Source: DATAGF01 sp963834875 (GTDB taxonomy: Bacteria; Actinomycetota; Thermoleophilia; Miltoncostaeales; Miltoncostaeaceae). From it: 64,000 nt of DNA. Below, one piece after another: positions 17,643-26,853 of this stretch (position 1 is the stretch's first letter; every line of letters begins with the position of its first letter). The position numbers and the translations under genes are program-made. The stretch is taken from assembly GCA_963834875.1 (NCBI GenBank), contig CAWIDG010000027.1, forward strand, positions 1 through 64,000, given 5' to 3'. The notes beneath the pieces were generated by a model. It did no database searches. It was not told where the DNA came from and saw only the letters and a list, made by a program, of their open reading frames with translations.

Positions 17643-19553
17643 CGCGAGGCCGGCCAGTCAGCGGGGGGCGCGGCCTCCGGGGCGAGGACGGCGGCGAGCT
17701 CCTCCAGGATGACGGGGTCGTCGATGGTGCTCGGAACGGAGTAGTCCCGGCCGTCGGCGATGTCGCGCATCGTCCGGCGCAGGATCTTGCCGCTGCGGGT
17801 CTTCGGGAGCCGCGCGACCACCTCCACGCGCCTGAGGCTCGCCACCGCGCCGACCTCGCGGCGCACGATCTGGACCAGCTCGGCCTGGACCTCGGCCGCG
17901 TCGCGCTCGGCGCCGGCCTTGAGCACGACGAGCCCGACCGGCACCTGGCCCTTGAGCTCGTCGGCGACGCCGATGACCGCGCACTCGGCGACGTCCGGAT
18001 GGGTGGCGAGCGCCGCCTCGAGCGACCCGGTGGACAGGCGATGCCCGGCCACGTTGAGCACGTCGTCCGTGCGCCCCATCACGTACAGGTAGCCGTCCTC
18101 GTCGAGGTGGCCCCCGTCGCCGGTGAGGTAGTAGCCGTCGTGGGCCGACAGGTACGAGTTGACGAAGCGCGCGTCGTCCTTCCACAGCGTGGGCAGCGCC
18201 CCGGGCGGCAGGGGCAGGCGGATCATCACCGCGCCGTCGACGCCGGCCGGCGCGGGGCGGCCGGCCTCGTCGAGGATCCGCACGTCCCAGCCGGGCACCG
18301 CCTTGGTCGGCGAGCCCGGCTTCACGGGGAGCGGCTCGAGGCCCATGCAGTTCGCCGCGATCGGCCAACCGGTCTCGGTCTGCCACCAGTGGTCGATCAC
18401 CGGGATATCGAGCAGGTCGCTCGCCCAGTGGTAGGTGTCGGGATCGAGGCGCTCGCCGGCCAGGAAGAGGCACCGGAAGCCGCGACAGGTCGTGGCCGGC
18501 CAGCAGCTCGCCCTGTGGGTCCTCCTTCTTGATGGCGCGGAACGCCGTCGGCGCGGTGAAGAGCGCCCTCACGTCGTGCTGGGCGATCACGCGCCAGAAC
18601 GCCCCGGCGTCCGGCGTCCCGACCGGCTTGCCCTCGTAGAGGACGGTCGTGCAGCCGGCGAGGAGCGGCGCGTACACGATGTAGGAGTGGCCGACGACCC
18701 AGCCGATGTCGGAGGCGGCCCAGAAGGCCTCCCCCGGCCCGGTCGCGTAGATCTTCTCCATCGACCAGCGCAGCGCGACCGCGTGGCCGCCGTTGTCGCG
18801 CACCACGCCCTTCGGCGTCGCCGTCGTGCCCGAGGTGTAGAGCACGTAGAGGGGGTCGGTCGCGGCCACCGGCACGCAGGCCGCGGGCTCGGCGCCGTCG
18901 AGGGCCTCGCCCCATTCCAGGTCTCGGCCGGGGACGAGGTCGGCCGGGGCCTGCGGCCGCTGCAGGACGATGCAGCGGGCGGGCGGATGCTCCGCGATCT
19001 CGAGCGCCGCGTTCAGCAGCGGCATGTACTCGACGACCCGCTGGACCTCGACGCCGCACGACGCGGTGACCACCAGGACCGGCCGCGCGTCGTCGATCCG
19101 CGCCGCCAGCTCGCGGGCCGCGAAGCCGCCGAAGACCACCGAGTGGACCGCGCCGATGCGGGCGCAGGCCAGCATCGCCTCGACCGCCTCGGGCACCATC
19201 GGCATGTAGATGACGACGGTGTCTCCGGGGCCCACGCCCAGCCGGCGCATCGCCCCCGCGACCCGCGCCACGCGGTCGCGCAGCTCGCCGTAGGTGAACG
19301 ACCGCACCTCGCCGGTGACCGGGGAGTCGTGGATCAGCGCCGCCTGCCCGGCGCGCCCGCCGTCGGCGTGGCGGTCGAGGGCGTTGTGGCAGGTGTTGAG
19401 GACGCCGTCGGGGAACCAGCGGTAGAGCGGCGCCGCCGAGTCGTCGAGGGCCCGGCTCGGGGCGCGCTCCCAGTCGACGGCGCCCGCGGCCTCGAGCCAG
19501 AAGGCCTCCGGGTCCTCCAGGCTGTGCCGGTAGTCCTGCTCGTACGCCCCCAC
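17582..19553 (-). CDS. prpE: propionyl-CoA synthetase-type AMP-forming acyl-CoA ligase, one frameshift
   Basis: About 656 residues, the length of Acs/PrpE. Motifs: VYMPM-like N-domain, YTSGTTATPKGV (ATP loop), DHWWQTETGWPI and the catalytic Lys in TRSGKILRRTMRDIA. Acetyl-CoA synthetase normally reads WWQTETGG; TGWPI is the propionyl-CoA synthetase form, so propionate is the likelier substrate. It activates the acid as acyl-AMP and transfers it to CoA. One base is inserted near 18480 (DLSR/GFRCLFLAGE). The GTG at 19553 has GGAAGGGGG upstream. It lies 17 nt after the stop of the second ligase gene, forming a two-gene operon. Confidence 0.85.
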
Positions 19554-19570
19554 GCGGGCCCCCTTCCGCG

Positions 19571-21163
19571 TCAGTTGATCCTCCGGTCGTGCCCCTCCCA
19601 CTCCTGCTCGCGCAGGAGCACCTTGCGCACCTTGCCGGTCGAGGTGCGCGGCAGCTCGTCGAGCATCTCGAAGACGTCCGGGCACTTGTAGCCGGCCAGC
19701 AGGCCGCGCACGTGGGCCCGCAGGTCGTCCGGCGCCGCCACGCCGTCCGGGCGCAGCACCACGAACGCCTTCGGCCGCTCGCCCCAGCGCTCGTCGGGCA
19801 CCCCCACGACGGCCGCCTCCAGGACCGCCGGGTGGCTCACGATCGCCTGCTCCACCTCGATGGTGGAGATGTTCTCGCCGCCCGAGATCACGACGTCCTT
19901 GGCCCGGTCGCGCAGCTCGACGTAGCCGTCGGGGTGCCACACGCCGAGGTCCCCCGAGTGGAACACGCCGCCCCGGAACGCCTCGGCCGTCGCCCTCGCG
20001 TCGTCGTGGTAGCCCTTCATGACGTTGTTGCCGGACATGACGATCTCCCCCACCGCGACGCCGTCGCGGGGCACGTCGCGCCCCGCCTCGTCGACCACCC
20101 GGATCGGGTCGGCCTGCACCATCGCGACGCCCTGGCGCGCCAGCAGGAGCGCCCGCGCCCCGGGCTCCTCGTCCTCCCAGCCCACCTGCCACTGGCACAC
20201 CGTGTAGGGCCCGTAGGTCTCCGTGAGGCCGTAGACGTGCACGACCCGGGCTCCGAGCGCCTCGGTCTGGGCGAGGATCGTCGGGCTCGGCGGGGCGGCG
20301 GCGGTCATCACGACCAGCTCGCGCTCGAGCGGGTGCGCCTCGGGCGCGTTCACCAGCAGCGACAGGACGGCCGGCGCCCCGCACATGTGGGTCACCCCCT
20401 CCTCGTCGATCAGCCGCCAGATCGCGTCGCCGCGCACCGCGCGCAGGCAGACCTGGGCGCCGCCGGCCGCGGCGATCGCCCACGGGTGGCACCAGCCGTT
20501 GCAGTGGAACATCGGCAGGGTCCACAGGTACACGGTGCCGGGGCCGTGGCCGGCGGTGATGTTCTCGCCCAGCGCGTTCAGGTAGGCCCCCCGGTGGGTG
20601 TACATCACGCCCTTCGGCGCCCCCGTGGTGCCGGAGGTGTAGTTGATCGAGATCGTCGCGTCCTCGTCGTCGACCACCCACGGCAGGGGCTCGTCGGAGC
20701 CGCGCGCGGCGAACTCCGCGTAGGTCGCGCCGGGCGGCGTCGCGGCGGCGGCGTCGCCGGCCCAGACGACCTCGCCCACCGGGCCGAGGCGGTCGATGAC
20801 CGGCGCGACGGTCCCGCTCAGCTCGGCGTCGGCGACCAGCAGGCGCGAGCCCGAGTGCGCGCAGATCGCCCGCACCTCCTCCGGCGCGAGGCGGGTGTTG
20901 ATCGCGACCAGGACGGCGCCCGCCAGCGGGGCGGCGAAGTGGGCGACGAGCAGCGCCCGCGAGTTGGGGCACAGGTAGGCGACCCGGTCCCCCGTGCCGA
21001 TCCCCGACGCGCGCAGCGCATGGGCGGCCCGCGTCACCTCGGCGGCCAGCTCGGCGTAGGTGATGCGCTCGTCGCCCTCGACCACGGCGACCCTGTCCGC
21101 GAAGACCGACGCCGAGCGCTCGAGGAACGCGAGCGGGGTGAGCTGGGTGATGTGGACCGGCAC
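19571..21163 (-). CDS. AMP-dependent acyl-CoA synthetase (medium/long-chain or aryl type)
   Basis: A 530-residue ANL-superfamily ligase. The P-loop reads YTSGTTGAPKGVMYTH, A5 is VYGLTETYGPYT, A7 is SGDLGVWHPDGYVELRDRAKD, and the C-terminal catalytic Lys is in RTSTGKVRKVLL. The NxxP-type hinge and MFHCNGW segment fit the FadD/short-to-medium-chain ligase group (often annotated acyl-CoA synthetase, 'MFHCNGWCH'). I start at the GTG at 21163; an in-frame TTG lies 36 nt upstream. It is the first gene of an operon with the PrpE-type ligase and divergent from a thioesterase, so the locus handles acyl-CoA turnover. Confidence 0.88.
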   Translation of the reverse strand: MPVHITQLTPLAFLERSASVFADRVAVVEGDERITYAELAAEVTRAAHALRASGIGTGDRVAYLCPNSRALLVAHFAAPLAGAVLVAINTRLAPEEVRAICAHSGSRLLVADAELSGTVAPVIDRLGPVGEVVWAGDAAAATPPGATYAEFAARGSDEPLPWVVDDEDATISINYTSGTTGAPKGVMYTHRGAYLNALGENITAGHGPGTVYLWTLPMFHCNGWCHPWAIAAAGGAQVCLRAVRGDAIWRLIDEEGVTHMCGAPAVLSLLVNAPEAHPLERELVVMTAAAPPSPTILAQTEALGARVVHVYGLTETYGPYTVCQWQVGWEDEEPGARALLLARQGVAMVQADPIRVVDEAGRDVPRDGVAVGEIVMSGNNVMKGYHDDARATAEAFRGGVFHSGDLGVWHPDGYVELRDRAKDVVISGGENISTIEVEQAIVSHPAVLEAAVVGVPDERWGERPKAFVVLRPDGVAAPDDLRAHVRGLLAGYKCPDVFEMLDELPRTSTGKVRKVLLREQEWEGHDRRIN

Positions 21164-21443
21164 AGGGGCATCACAGCGGCCGGTCCGCGGCCCCGTCAAG
21201 CGCCGCCGGGGTTGACGCGGCCGGCGACCGGGTAAAGAGGGACCGTGCCCGAGCGCCGCGGCGGCGCGGGGGACGAGCCGGGGGCGCCGACGACTGTCGA
21301 GCCGCCTCCGGTCGCGGCGGCACGGCCCGCCTCGCCGGAGCGGGTCGTGCGCGCCGCGCTGCTCGCGCCGGGCGGGCCCCGCCGGCGGCTAACCTGGGCC
21401 ACCGTCGCGGCCGCGGCGGGCCCACGCAGCCGGAGGGACGGGA

Positions 21444-21812
21444 GTGGAGGCGCGCCTGCTCGAATCCGTCTTCCCGACGGACACCAACCCTCAGGGGAAC
21501 CTGTTCGGGGGCACGCTGGTCTCGTGGATGGACAAGGCGGCCGGCTACGCGGCGATGCGGCGGGCGCGCAGCAGCGTCGTGACCGCGGCGATCGACGACA
21601 TCGCCTTCCGGGTGCCCATCCTGCAGGGCGACCTCGTCGAGGTCGCGGCGCGCGTGATCGAGGTCGGCCGCACGAGCATGCGGGTGCGGGTGGAGGTGCG
21701 CAAGGAGAGCCTGGCCGACGGCACCGCCGAGCTCTGCACGGTGGGGCACTTCACGCTCGTCGCGATGGGCCCCGACCGGCGCCCGACGCCGGTGCCGCCC
21801 GAGGAGCCCTGA
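21444..21812 (+). CDS. acyl-CoA thioesterase, hotdog fold
   Basis: A 122-residue single hotdog domain of the cytosolic acyl-CoA hydrolase (BACH/YciA) type. The signature is TNPQGNLFGGTLVSWMDKAAGYAAMR, with the catalytic Asp/Asn pattern of this family, then DIAFRVPILQGDLVEV. It hydrolyses acyl-CoA to free acid and CoA. The GTG start follows GGAGGGACGGGA. It faces the two acyl-CoA ligases across a 280-bp divergent gap, so synthesis and hydrolysis of acyl-CoA may be co-regulated. The MFS exporter follows in the same direction. Confidence 0.9.
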   Translation: MEARLLESVFPTDTNPQGNLFGGTLVSWMDKAAGYAAMRRARSSVVTAAIDDIAFRVPILQGDLVEVAARVIEVGRTSMRVRVEVRKESLADGTAELCTVGHFTLVAMGPDRRPTPVPPEEP

Positions 21813-21878
21813 CGGCCGAGCCCGCGACCGGCGGGCCGGAGGCGGCCGGTCCGCTACCGCAGCGCGCGCGGGCGGCTC

Positions 21879-23315
21879 GTGCTGCTGGCGACGGTGCTGG
21901 GCTCCGGGATGGCGTTCCTGGACGCGACGGTCGTCAACATCGCGCTGCCCAGCATCGGCGAGGACTTCGACGCGAGCCTCGCGCAGCTGCAGTGGACGGT
22001 CAACGCGTACGCCCTCACGCTGGCGGGCCTCATCCTGATCGGCGGGTCGCTGGGCGACCACCTCGGCCGGCGGCGGGTCTTCGTGTGGGGGGTCTGCTGG
22101 TTCGCCGTCGCGTCGCTGCTCTGCGCCATCGCCCCCACGGTCGAGGCCCTGATCCTCGCGCGTGCGGTCCAGGGGGTCGGCGCGGCCCTCCTCACCCCGG
22201 GCAGCCTGGCGATCCTCGAGGCGGTCTTCCACCCCGAGGACCGCGGGGCCGCGATCGGCGCGTGGTCGGGGCTCGCCGGGGTCTCGACGGCGATCGGACC
22301 CTTCCTGGGAGGCTGGCTCGTGGAGGCGGTGTCGTGGCGCCTGATCTTCGTGATCAACCTCCCCCTGGCCGCGGTCGTGGTGTGGGCGGCGCGCAGGATC
22401 CCGGAGACGTACAACCCCGAGGTGCGCGGCCAGCGCCTCGACTGGGCCGGCGCCGCCCTGACCGCGCTCGGCCTCGCCGGCGTCACCTACGCGCTGACGG
22501 AGGGCGACGCGGCCGGCTGGACCGACCCCACGGTCGTGACGCTCGGGATCCTCGGCGTGGCGGCGCTCGCGGCCTTCCTGGTCGTGGAGGCCCGCGGGAG
22601 CCATCCGATGGTGCCGCTCGACATCTTCCGCAACCGGCTGTTCTCGGCCGCGAACGCGATGACCTTCATCGTCTACGCGGCCCTGGCGGGCGCCCTCTTC
22701 CTGCTGCCCATCCAGCTGCAGCAGGTGGCCGGCTACTCGCCCCTGAAGGCGGGATCGGCGTTGATCCCCATGACGATCGTGATGCTCCTGCTGTCGTCGC
22801 GGGCGGGCCGCCTCGCCCAGCGGATCGGCCCGCGGCTGCCAATGGGGCTTGGCCCGATCATCGCGGCCGTCGGCCTCGCGCTGCTCACGCGGGTGGGGCC
22901 CGACGCGTCGTACGTCGCCGACGTCCTCCCGGCGGTGCTCGTGTTCGGCCTGGGCCTCGCCGTGACCGTCGCGCCGCTGAACGTGACCGTCCTGGGCGCG
23001 GCCGGCGAGGAGCGGGCCGGGATCGCCTCGGCCATCAACAACGCCGTGGCCCGCGTGGCGGGCCTGCTCGCCGTGGCCGTGATCCCGCTCGCGGCGGGCA
23101 TCTCGGGCGACGACTACCTCGTGCCCGAGGCGTTCGACGAGGGGTTCCAGACCGGCATCTTGATCTGCGCGGCCTCCTGCGCGGCCGGCGGCGTCCTGGC
23201 GCTCGCGACCATCCGGCGGCCGGAGGAGGCGCCGCGTGCGCCGGCGCCGGTCCATTGCTGCATCAGCGGGCCGCCTCCCGCGGTGCCGCTCGAGGCGCCG
23301 CCCGCGGCCGGCTGA
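21879..23315 (+). CDS. MFS transporter, DHA2 (14-TM drug:H+ antiporter-2) type
   Basis: About 478 residues with 14 predicted membrane helices. Motif C-like FLDATVVNIALPSIGEDF in TM1, motif A GGSLGDHLGRRRVF after TM2, and PGSLAILEAVF in TM4 define the EmrB/QacA family. Such pumps export drugs or hydrophobic compounds with proton antiport. The GTG at 21879 falls inside what should be the cytosolic leader; in-frame sequence upstream (VRYRSARGRL) also looks native but has no start codon. A frameshift near 21850 may hide the true start just after the thioesterase stop. The C-terminal ~35 residues are Pro/Ala rich. Confidence 0.87.
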   Translation: MLLATVLGSGMAFLDATVVNIALPSIGEDFDASLAQLQWTVNAYALTLAGLILIGGSLGDHLGRRRVFVWGVCWFAVASLLCAIAPTVEALILARAVQGVGAALLTPGSLAILEAVFHPEDRGAAIGAWSGLAGVSTAIGPFLGGWLVEAVSWRLIFVINLPLAAVVVWAARRIPETYNPEVRGQRLDWAGAALTALGLAGVTYALTEGDAAGWTDPTVVTLGILGVAALAAFLVVEARGSHPMVPLDIFRNRLFSAANAMTFIVYAALAGALFLLPIQLQQVAGYSPLKAGSALIPMTIVMLLLSSRAGRLAQRIGPRLPMGLGPIIAAVGLALLTRVGPDASYVADVLPAVLVFGLGLAVTVAPLNVTVLGAAGEERAGIASAINNAVARVAGLLAVAVIPLAAGISGDDYLVPEAFDEGFQTGILICAASCAAGGVLALATIRRPEEAPRAPAPVHCCISGPPPAVPLEAPPAAG

Positions 23316-23489
23316 CCGGCTCCATCGAGTCGGTCGGCGCGCCGCGCAGGTCCCCCACCGGCGGCGCGCCGACTCGACCGCGTTCCCGCAGGCCCAAAGG
23401 CACTTCGGGCGCCGACCACTCTTTCCCCCTTCTACTGAAGAAATCCTGAACGCTCGCGCCGGGACGTCTCATGAGGCGATACTGGCGCC

Positions 23490-24161
23490 ATGCTGTCGCC
23501 TCTGGTGCTGGTGGTGGAGGACGACGCCGCCCTGCGCTCCGTCCTGTCCCGCGGCCTCCGCGAGGAGGGCTTCCGCTGCGAGGTCGTCGCCACCGGGGCC
23601 CAGCTGCTCGAGCGCGTCCCGGTCGCCCGTCCGGACGTGCTCGTGGTTAACATCGGCCTTCCCGACTGCGACGGGCGGGACGCGTGCCAGGCCCTGCGCG
23701 CGGAGGGGGTCGGGGCCCCGGTGCTGTTCCTGACGGCCCGCGACGCCCTGGTCAACCGGCTGGCGGGATTCGAGGCGGGCGGCGACGACTACATGGCCAA
23801 GCCGTTCTCGCTCGACGAGCTGGTCGCCCGCCTGCGGGCCCTCGTGCGGCGGGGCTCGCGGGGAGCGGAGCCGACGCGCGTGGGTGGCGTGGCCCTCGAC
23901 CCCGCGCTCCACGCGCTCGTGTCGGGCGAGCAGCGCGTGCGGGTCACGCCGACCGAGTTCCGCATCGCGGCGGCGCTGTTCGCGCGACCGGGGGAGGCCG
24001 TCCGGCGGCGTGAGCTCATCCGCGTGGGCTGGCCACACGGCGCGATCGTCAACGACAACACGCTGGACGCCTACATCGCCCGCCTGAGGCGCAAGCTGCG
24101 GAGCCTCCCCGACGCCCCCCAGCTCGAGACCGTGCACGGCGTCGGGTACGCGATCCGGTGA
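23490..24161 (+). CDS. OmpR-family response regulator with Asn at the phosphoacceptor site
   Basis: A 223-residue protein. The receiver domain (1-115) has the acidic pair in VVEDDAAL, the Thr in FLTARD and the Lys in DYMAKPFS. The residue expected to be the phosphorylated Asp is Asn54 (VVNIGLPD; codon AAC at 23649-23651). A winged-helix DNA-binding domain follows (~128-222: TPTEFRIAAALFARPGEAV, TLDAYIARLRRKLR). It overlaps the sensor kinase gene by GTGA. Without Asp54, classical phosphotransfer should fail. It may act constitutively or with another input, unless the base call is wrong. The promoter probably lies in the 174 bp upstream. Confidence 0.93.
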   Translation: MLSPLVLVVEDDAALRSVLSRGLREEGFRCEVVATGAQLLERVPVARPDVLVVNIGLPDCDGRDACQALRAEGVGAPVLFLTARDALVNRLAGFEAGGDDYMAKPFSLDELVARLRALVRRGSRGAEPTRVGGVALDPALHALVSGEQRVRVTPTEFRIAAALFARPGEAVRRRELIRVGWPHGAIVNDNTLDAYIARLRRKLRSLPDAPQLETVHGVGYAIR

Positions 24162-25510
24162 GCTGGATCCGCACGCCGCGGGCGCTCCGGACGCGGCTCC
24201 TGCTCGCCATCGTGCTGGGCGTCGGCGCGGGCCTGGCCGCCGGCACGGTCGGGTTCAACGTCCTGGTCGCCAGGAGCCTCTCGAACGATGCGGACGAGAT
24301 CCTCCAGGCGCGGGCCTCCGGCGAGCGGGCGAACCTCACCTTCGAGAACGGTCGCATCATCGCGCAGGAGCTCCCGTCGGCGGCCACGATCGAGACGCGT
24401 GCCTGGGTGTTCCAGGGGCGGACGGCGGTCCAGAGCCCGCCGGTGACCGCCGAGCTCGAGCGGCAGGCGACCGCGCTGGCCGGGGGCCCCGAGCGCAGCG
24501 TCGACGTGGCCGGGGACGTCCGCCTGCTCGCGCTGCCCGTCACGGCCGATGGCCGTCGGGTGGGCACCGTCGTGGCGGGCCTCTCGCTCGAGCCCCACCA
24601 GCGCACCCAGGTCATCGCCCTGATCTCCTCGATCGCCCTCGCGTGCGCGCTGCTCGCCGCCGTCGCGCTGGCATCGGCCGCGATCCTGCGCGCGTCGCTC
24701 CGGCCCGTGGCGAGGATGACCGAGGACGCCGAGCGATGGAGCGAGCGCGACCTCGACGAGCGCTTCGCCGTCGGCCCGGCCCACGACGAGATCTCGCGAC
24801 TCGCCGCGACGCTCGACGGGCTGCTCGACCGCCTGGCGGCCAGCGTGCGCCGCGAGCGCCGCCTCACCGCGGAGGTCTCGCACGAGCTGCGCACCCCGCT
24901 GGCCCAGATCCAGGCCGAGGTCGATCTCGCGCTGCGCCGGGAGCGGACGCCCGACGAGTACCAGCGTGCGCTGGAGGAGATCCGCGCCAGCGCACAGCGG
25001 ATCGGCGCCACGATCGAGACCCTTCTGGCCACCGCCCGCCAGGACGGACGGCTGCCCCGTGGCACCGGCGACGTGGCCGAGGCCGCCTCGCGGGTGGCCG
25101 GCGAGGTCGGGCCGCTCGCCGGCGGGCGGCCCGTCGTCGTGCGCGTCGATCCCACGATCGAGAGCGCGCGGGCGGGCGTCGAGCCGGAGGTGATCGAGCG
25201 GATCCTGCACCCGGTCATCGAGAACGCCTGCCGCCACGCGCGCGGGGAGGTGCGGGTGGGCGTCACGGCCGAGAACAGCGACGTCACCGTCATCGTCGCC
25301 GACGACGGCCCGGGCGTGCCCGAGGGCGACCGCGAGCGCATCTTCGAGCCGGGCGTCCGGGTCGGCGACGGCGACGGCCCCTCGAGCCCCCCGGGCGGGG
25401 CCGGTCTCGGCCTTCCCCTCGCGCGGCGCCTCGCCCGCGCCGCAGGAGGGGACGTCCATGCCGAGCCCGGCACCGGAGGCCGCTTCACGATCCGGCTCCC
25501 CTCCGCCTGA
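24158..25510 (+). CDS. sensor histidine kinase
   Basis: A 450-residue membrane kinase. TM1 spans residues ~12-34, an extracytoplasmic sensor ~35-150, TM2 ~152-175, then HAMP. The H-box SHELRTPLAQ is near 252, N-box VIENACRHA near 352, G1 DDGPGVP, F-box IFEPG and G2 GAGLGLPLA follow. All catalytic motifs are intact. The GTG start overlaps the regulator stop. The pair is therefore odd: the kinase looks active while its partner lacks the usual phosphoacceptor Asp. Confidence 0.93.
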   Translation: MSWIRTPRALRTRLLLAIVLGVGAGLAAGTVGFNVLVARSLSNDADEILQARASGERANLTFENGRIIAQELPSAATIETRAWVFQGRTAVQSPPVTAELERQATALAGGPERSVDVAGDVRLLALPVTADGRRVGTVVAGLSLEPHQRTQVIALISSIALACALLAAVALASAAILRASLRPVARMTEDAERWSERDLDERFAVGPAHDEISRLAATLDGLLDRLAASVRRERRLTAEVSHELRTPLAQIQAEVDLALRRERTPDEYQRALEEIRASAQRIGATIETLLATARQDGRLPRGTGDVAEAASRVAGEVGPLAGGRPVVVRVDPTIESARAGVEPEVIERILHPVIENACRHARGEVRVGVTAENSDVTVIVADDGPGVPEGDRERIFEPGVRVGDGDGPSSPPGGAGLGLPLARRLARAAGGDVHAEPGTGGRFTIRLPSA

Positions 25511-25836
25511 GCGGGTCCGGTCGGCCACCGGAGGGGGAGCCGTCCGCGCCCGGTGGAACGATCACGGGCCCTGCGGGCCCGTCGAGGCCGACCGGCCTGC
25601 GCTACTGGGGCGCGCCGGCCGGCCTCGCAGAGAGGAGGCGAGACCGACGAACCGAGTCTGCCGAGCCCGGCGCGGTTCACGCCATATCTCGGGGAACGGC
25701 CGGGTGGTGCGTTCGCCCGTGTGCCAATTGGCAGTCGCGCGCGCACGCCAATTGGCACACGGCCCGGCACGATCCCAACCGGATCACGGCTCAGGTCGGC
25801 GGTGATCCGTGCTCGCCCCGGGTGGAAGCTCTTGTC
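25511..25836. other. intergenic region with operator-like inverted repeat
   Basis: There is no gene in these 326 bases. The first part is GC-rich. The middle carries a conspicuous AT-containing inverted repeat at 25717-25762 (listed separately), out of keeping with the composition around it. It precedes the zinc-finger/HTH-like gene at 25837. Confidence 0.6.
25717..25762. promoter_or_regulatory. 16-bp perfect inverted repeat, each arm a CCAATTGG palindrome
   Basis: CCGTGTGCCAATTGGC (25717-25732) and GCCAATTGGCACACGG (25747-25762) are exact reverse complements separated by 14 nt. Each arm also contains the 10-bp palindrome GCCAATTGGC, so two dyads sit 30 bp apart centre to centre, close to three helical turns. 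This is the pattern of a cooperative double operator. It lies 75 bp upstream of the zinc-finger/HTH-like gene and downstream of the kinase, so autoregulation by that protein is a reasonable guess. Confidence 0.65.
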
Positions 25837-26412
25837 GTGGCGAGAACCCTTTACAAGGGGGACCGGTTGGGAAAGCGCCCGCCGTGCCTGATCTGCATGG
25901 GGCCGGGTCGGGGCGAGCGAGGGCAGCTGCATCTTCCCGGTGGGGTTTCGGTCTGGCTGTGCGCGTCCCACCGCAGCGCCGAGTTCCTCCGGCGGCGGGG
26001 CGGCCGCGATCTTTGCCTCAGCCTGATGCGGGCATGGCAGGCGGCCGGGTGCATGACGCGCACGCGTCATCGCGCCCTGGATGCGCATCTGGCACGGCTG
26101 TCGGGGCCGCCCGCGCGCGCCCGGCCCGGCTCCTATGCCTGGCCCGAGCTCCGGCGCGAGGCCGAGCGCCGGTTCGCAGCCGGCGAGCCGCCCGCCCGGG
26201 TGATCGGCGATCTGCGGAGCGCCGTCGCCGCCGGGCCGGCGAGGGCGCCGTCGCGGCGCACGATGATGCGCTGGTTCCGCGAGGGGCGCTGGCTGGACGA
26301 TGGCGGCGGCCGGCGGTCGCGCCCGCCGGCCGGTCCGGGGGACGGTAGGGTCACGAGAGACGGATCCGGACGGGCGGCCGCTCGCCGCCCCGACGCCACG
26401 GAGGGAACGCCG
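25837..26412 (+). CDS. zinc-finger plus HTH-like protein of unknown family
   Basis: GTG with GGTGGAAG 9 nt upstream. The N-terminus is basic (ARTLYKGDRLGKRPP) and followed by CLIC...LCASH, a Cx2C/Cx2H set able to bind zinc. The middle is helical (SAEFLRRRGGRDLCLSLMRAW). After a linker, SYAWPELRREAERRFAAGEP and APSRRTMMRWFREGRWL look like a helix-turn-helix with the WF...GRW ending seen in small DNA-binding proteins of phage and transposons. The frame does not stop before the next small gene at 26413; the last ~35 codons are Arg/Gly/Pro filler, so the true stop is uncertain (26348 after a one-base shift). Nothing here identifies a function beyond probable nucleic-acid binding. Confidence 0.6.
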
Positions 26413-26853
26413 ATGTGCGGACAGTGCTACGCGACGGGAGCCGCGGCGGGCGAGGCCGCGATGCTGATCGGCGCTCCGGTGGCCTACGCCGCCTACCGGC
26501 GGGCGCGCCGCGCGCTGGGCCTGCCGGACACCGCCGTCGCGCCTCAGACGGACGCGAGCGGGCCCCGGACGGCGCACCGCCCGCCCGCCGGGCACCGGGG
26601 CCTCTCGGCCGGCCGAGGCCAGGCTCGCGGGCGCCGAGCGCCGCGAGGCGCGTGTCCTCGCGGCCGCGCGGGCGCCCCGGTCACGGGATCACCACGAGCT
26701 TGTCGCCGCCCGCGCCCGAGGACGCCACCCGCGACCACGCCCCCGCGGCCTCCGCGAACGGCACCTCGACGACGCTCATGGAGACGGCCCCGCGGACCGC
26801 GGCGTCGGCCAGGTCGGGGTACGCGGCGGCGAGGTCGCCCGGGTCCTCGCTGA
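26413..26853 (+). CDS. small CxxC protein with hydrophobic segment, C-terminus uncertain
   Basis: ATG is preceded by GGAGGGAAC at good spacing, marking a separate start although the frame is continuous with the gene before. The first 42 residues look genuine: MCGQCYATGAAAGEAAMLIG, then APVAYAAYRRARRALGLPD, with a Cx2C at the very N-terminus and a short apolar helix followed by a basic patch. Beyond about residue 55 the sequence becomes Arg/Pro/Gly filler and overlaps the 3' end of the minus-strand oxidoreductase. The real protein probably ends near 26600 after an indel. Unknown function. Confidence 0.45.
   Translation: MCGQCYATGAAAGEAAMLIGAPVAYAAYRRARRALGLPDTAVAPQTDASGPRTAHRPPAGHRGLSAGRGQARGRRAPRGACPRGRAGAPVTGSPRACRRPRPRTPPATTPPRPPRTAPRRRSWRRPRGPRRRPGRGTRRRGRPGPR

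Noticed and set aside
17658..20972. An apparent 1104-residue fusion joining the two acyl-CoA ligases
   Set aside because: Its first third is a shadow of the FadD-type gene in another frame. The PrpE-type gene has its own ribosome site and GTG at 19553.
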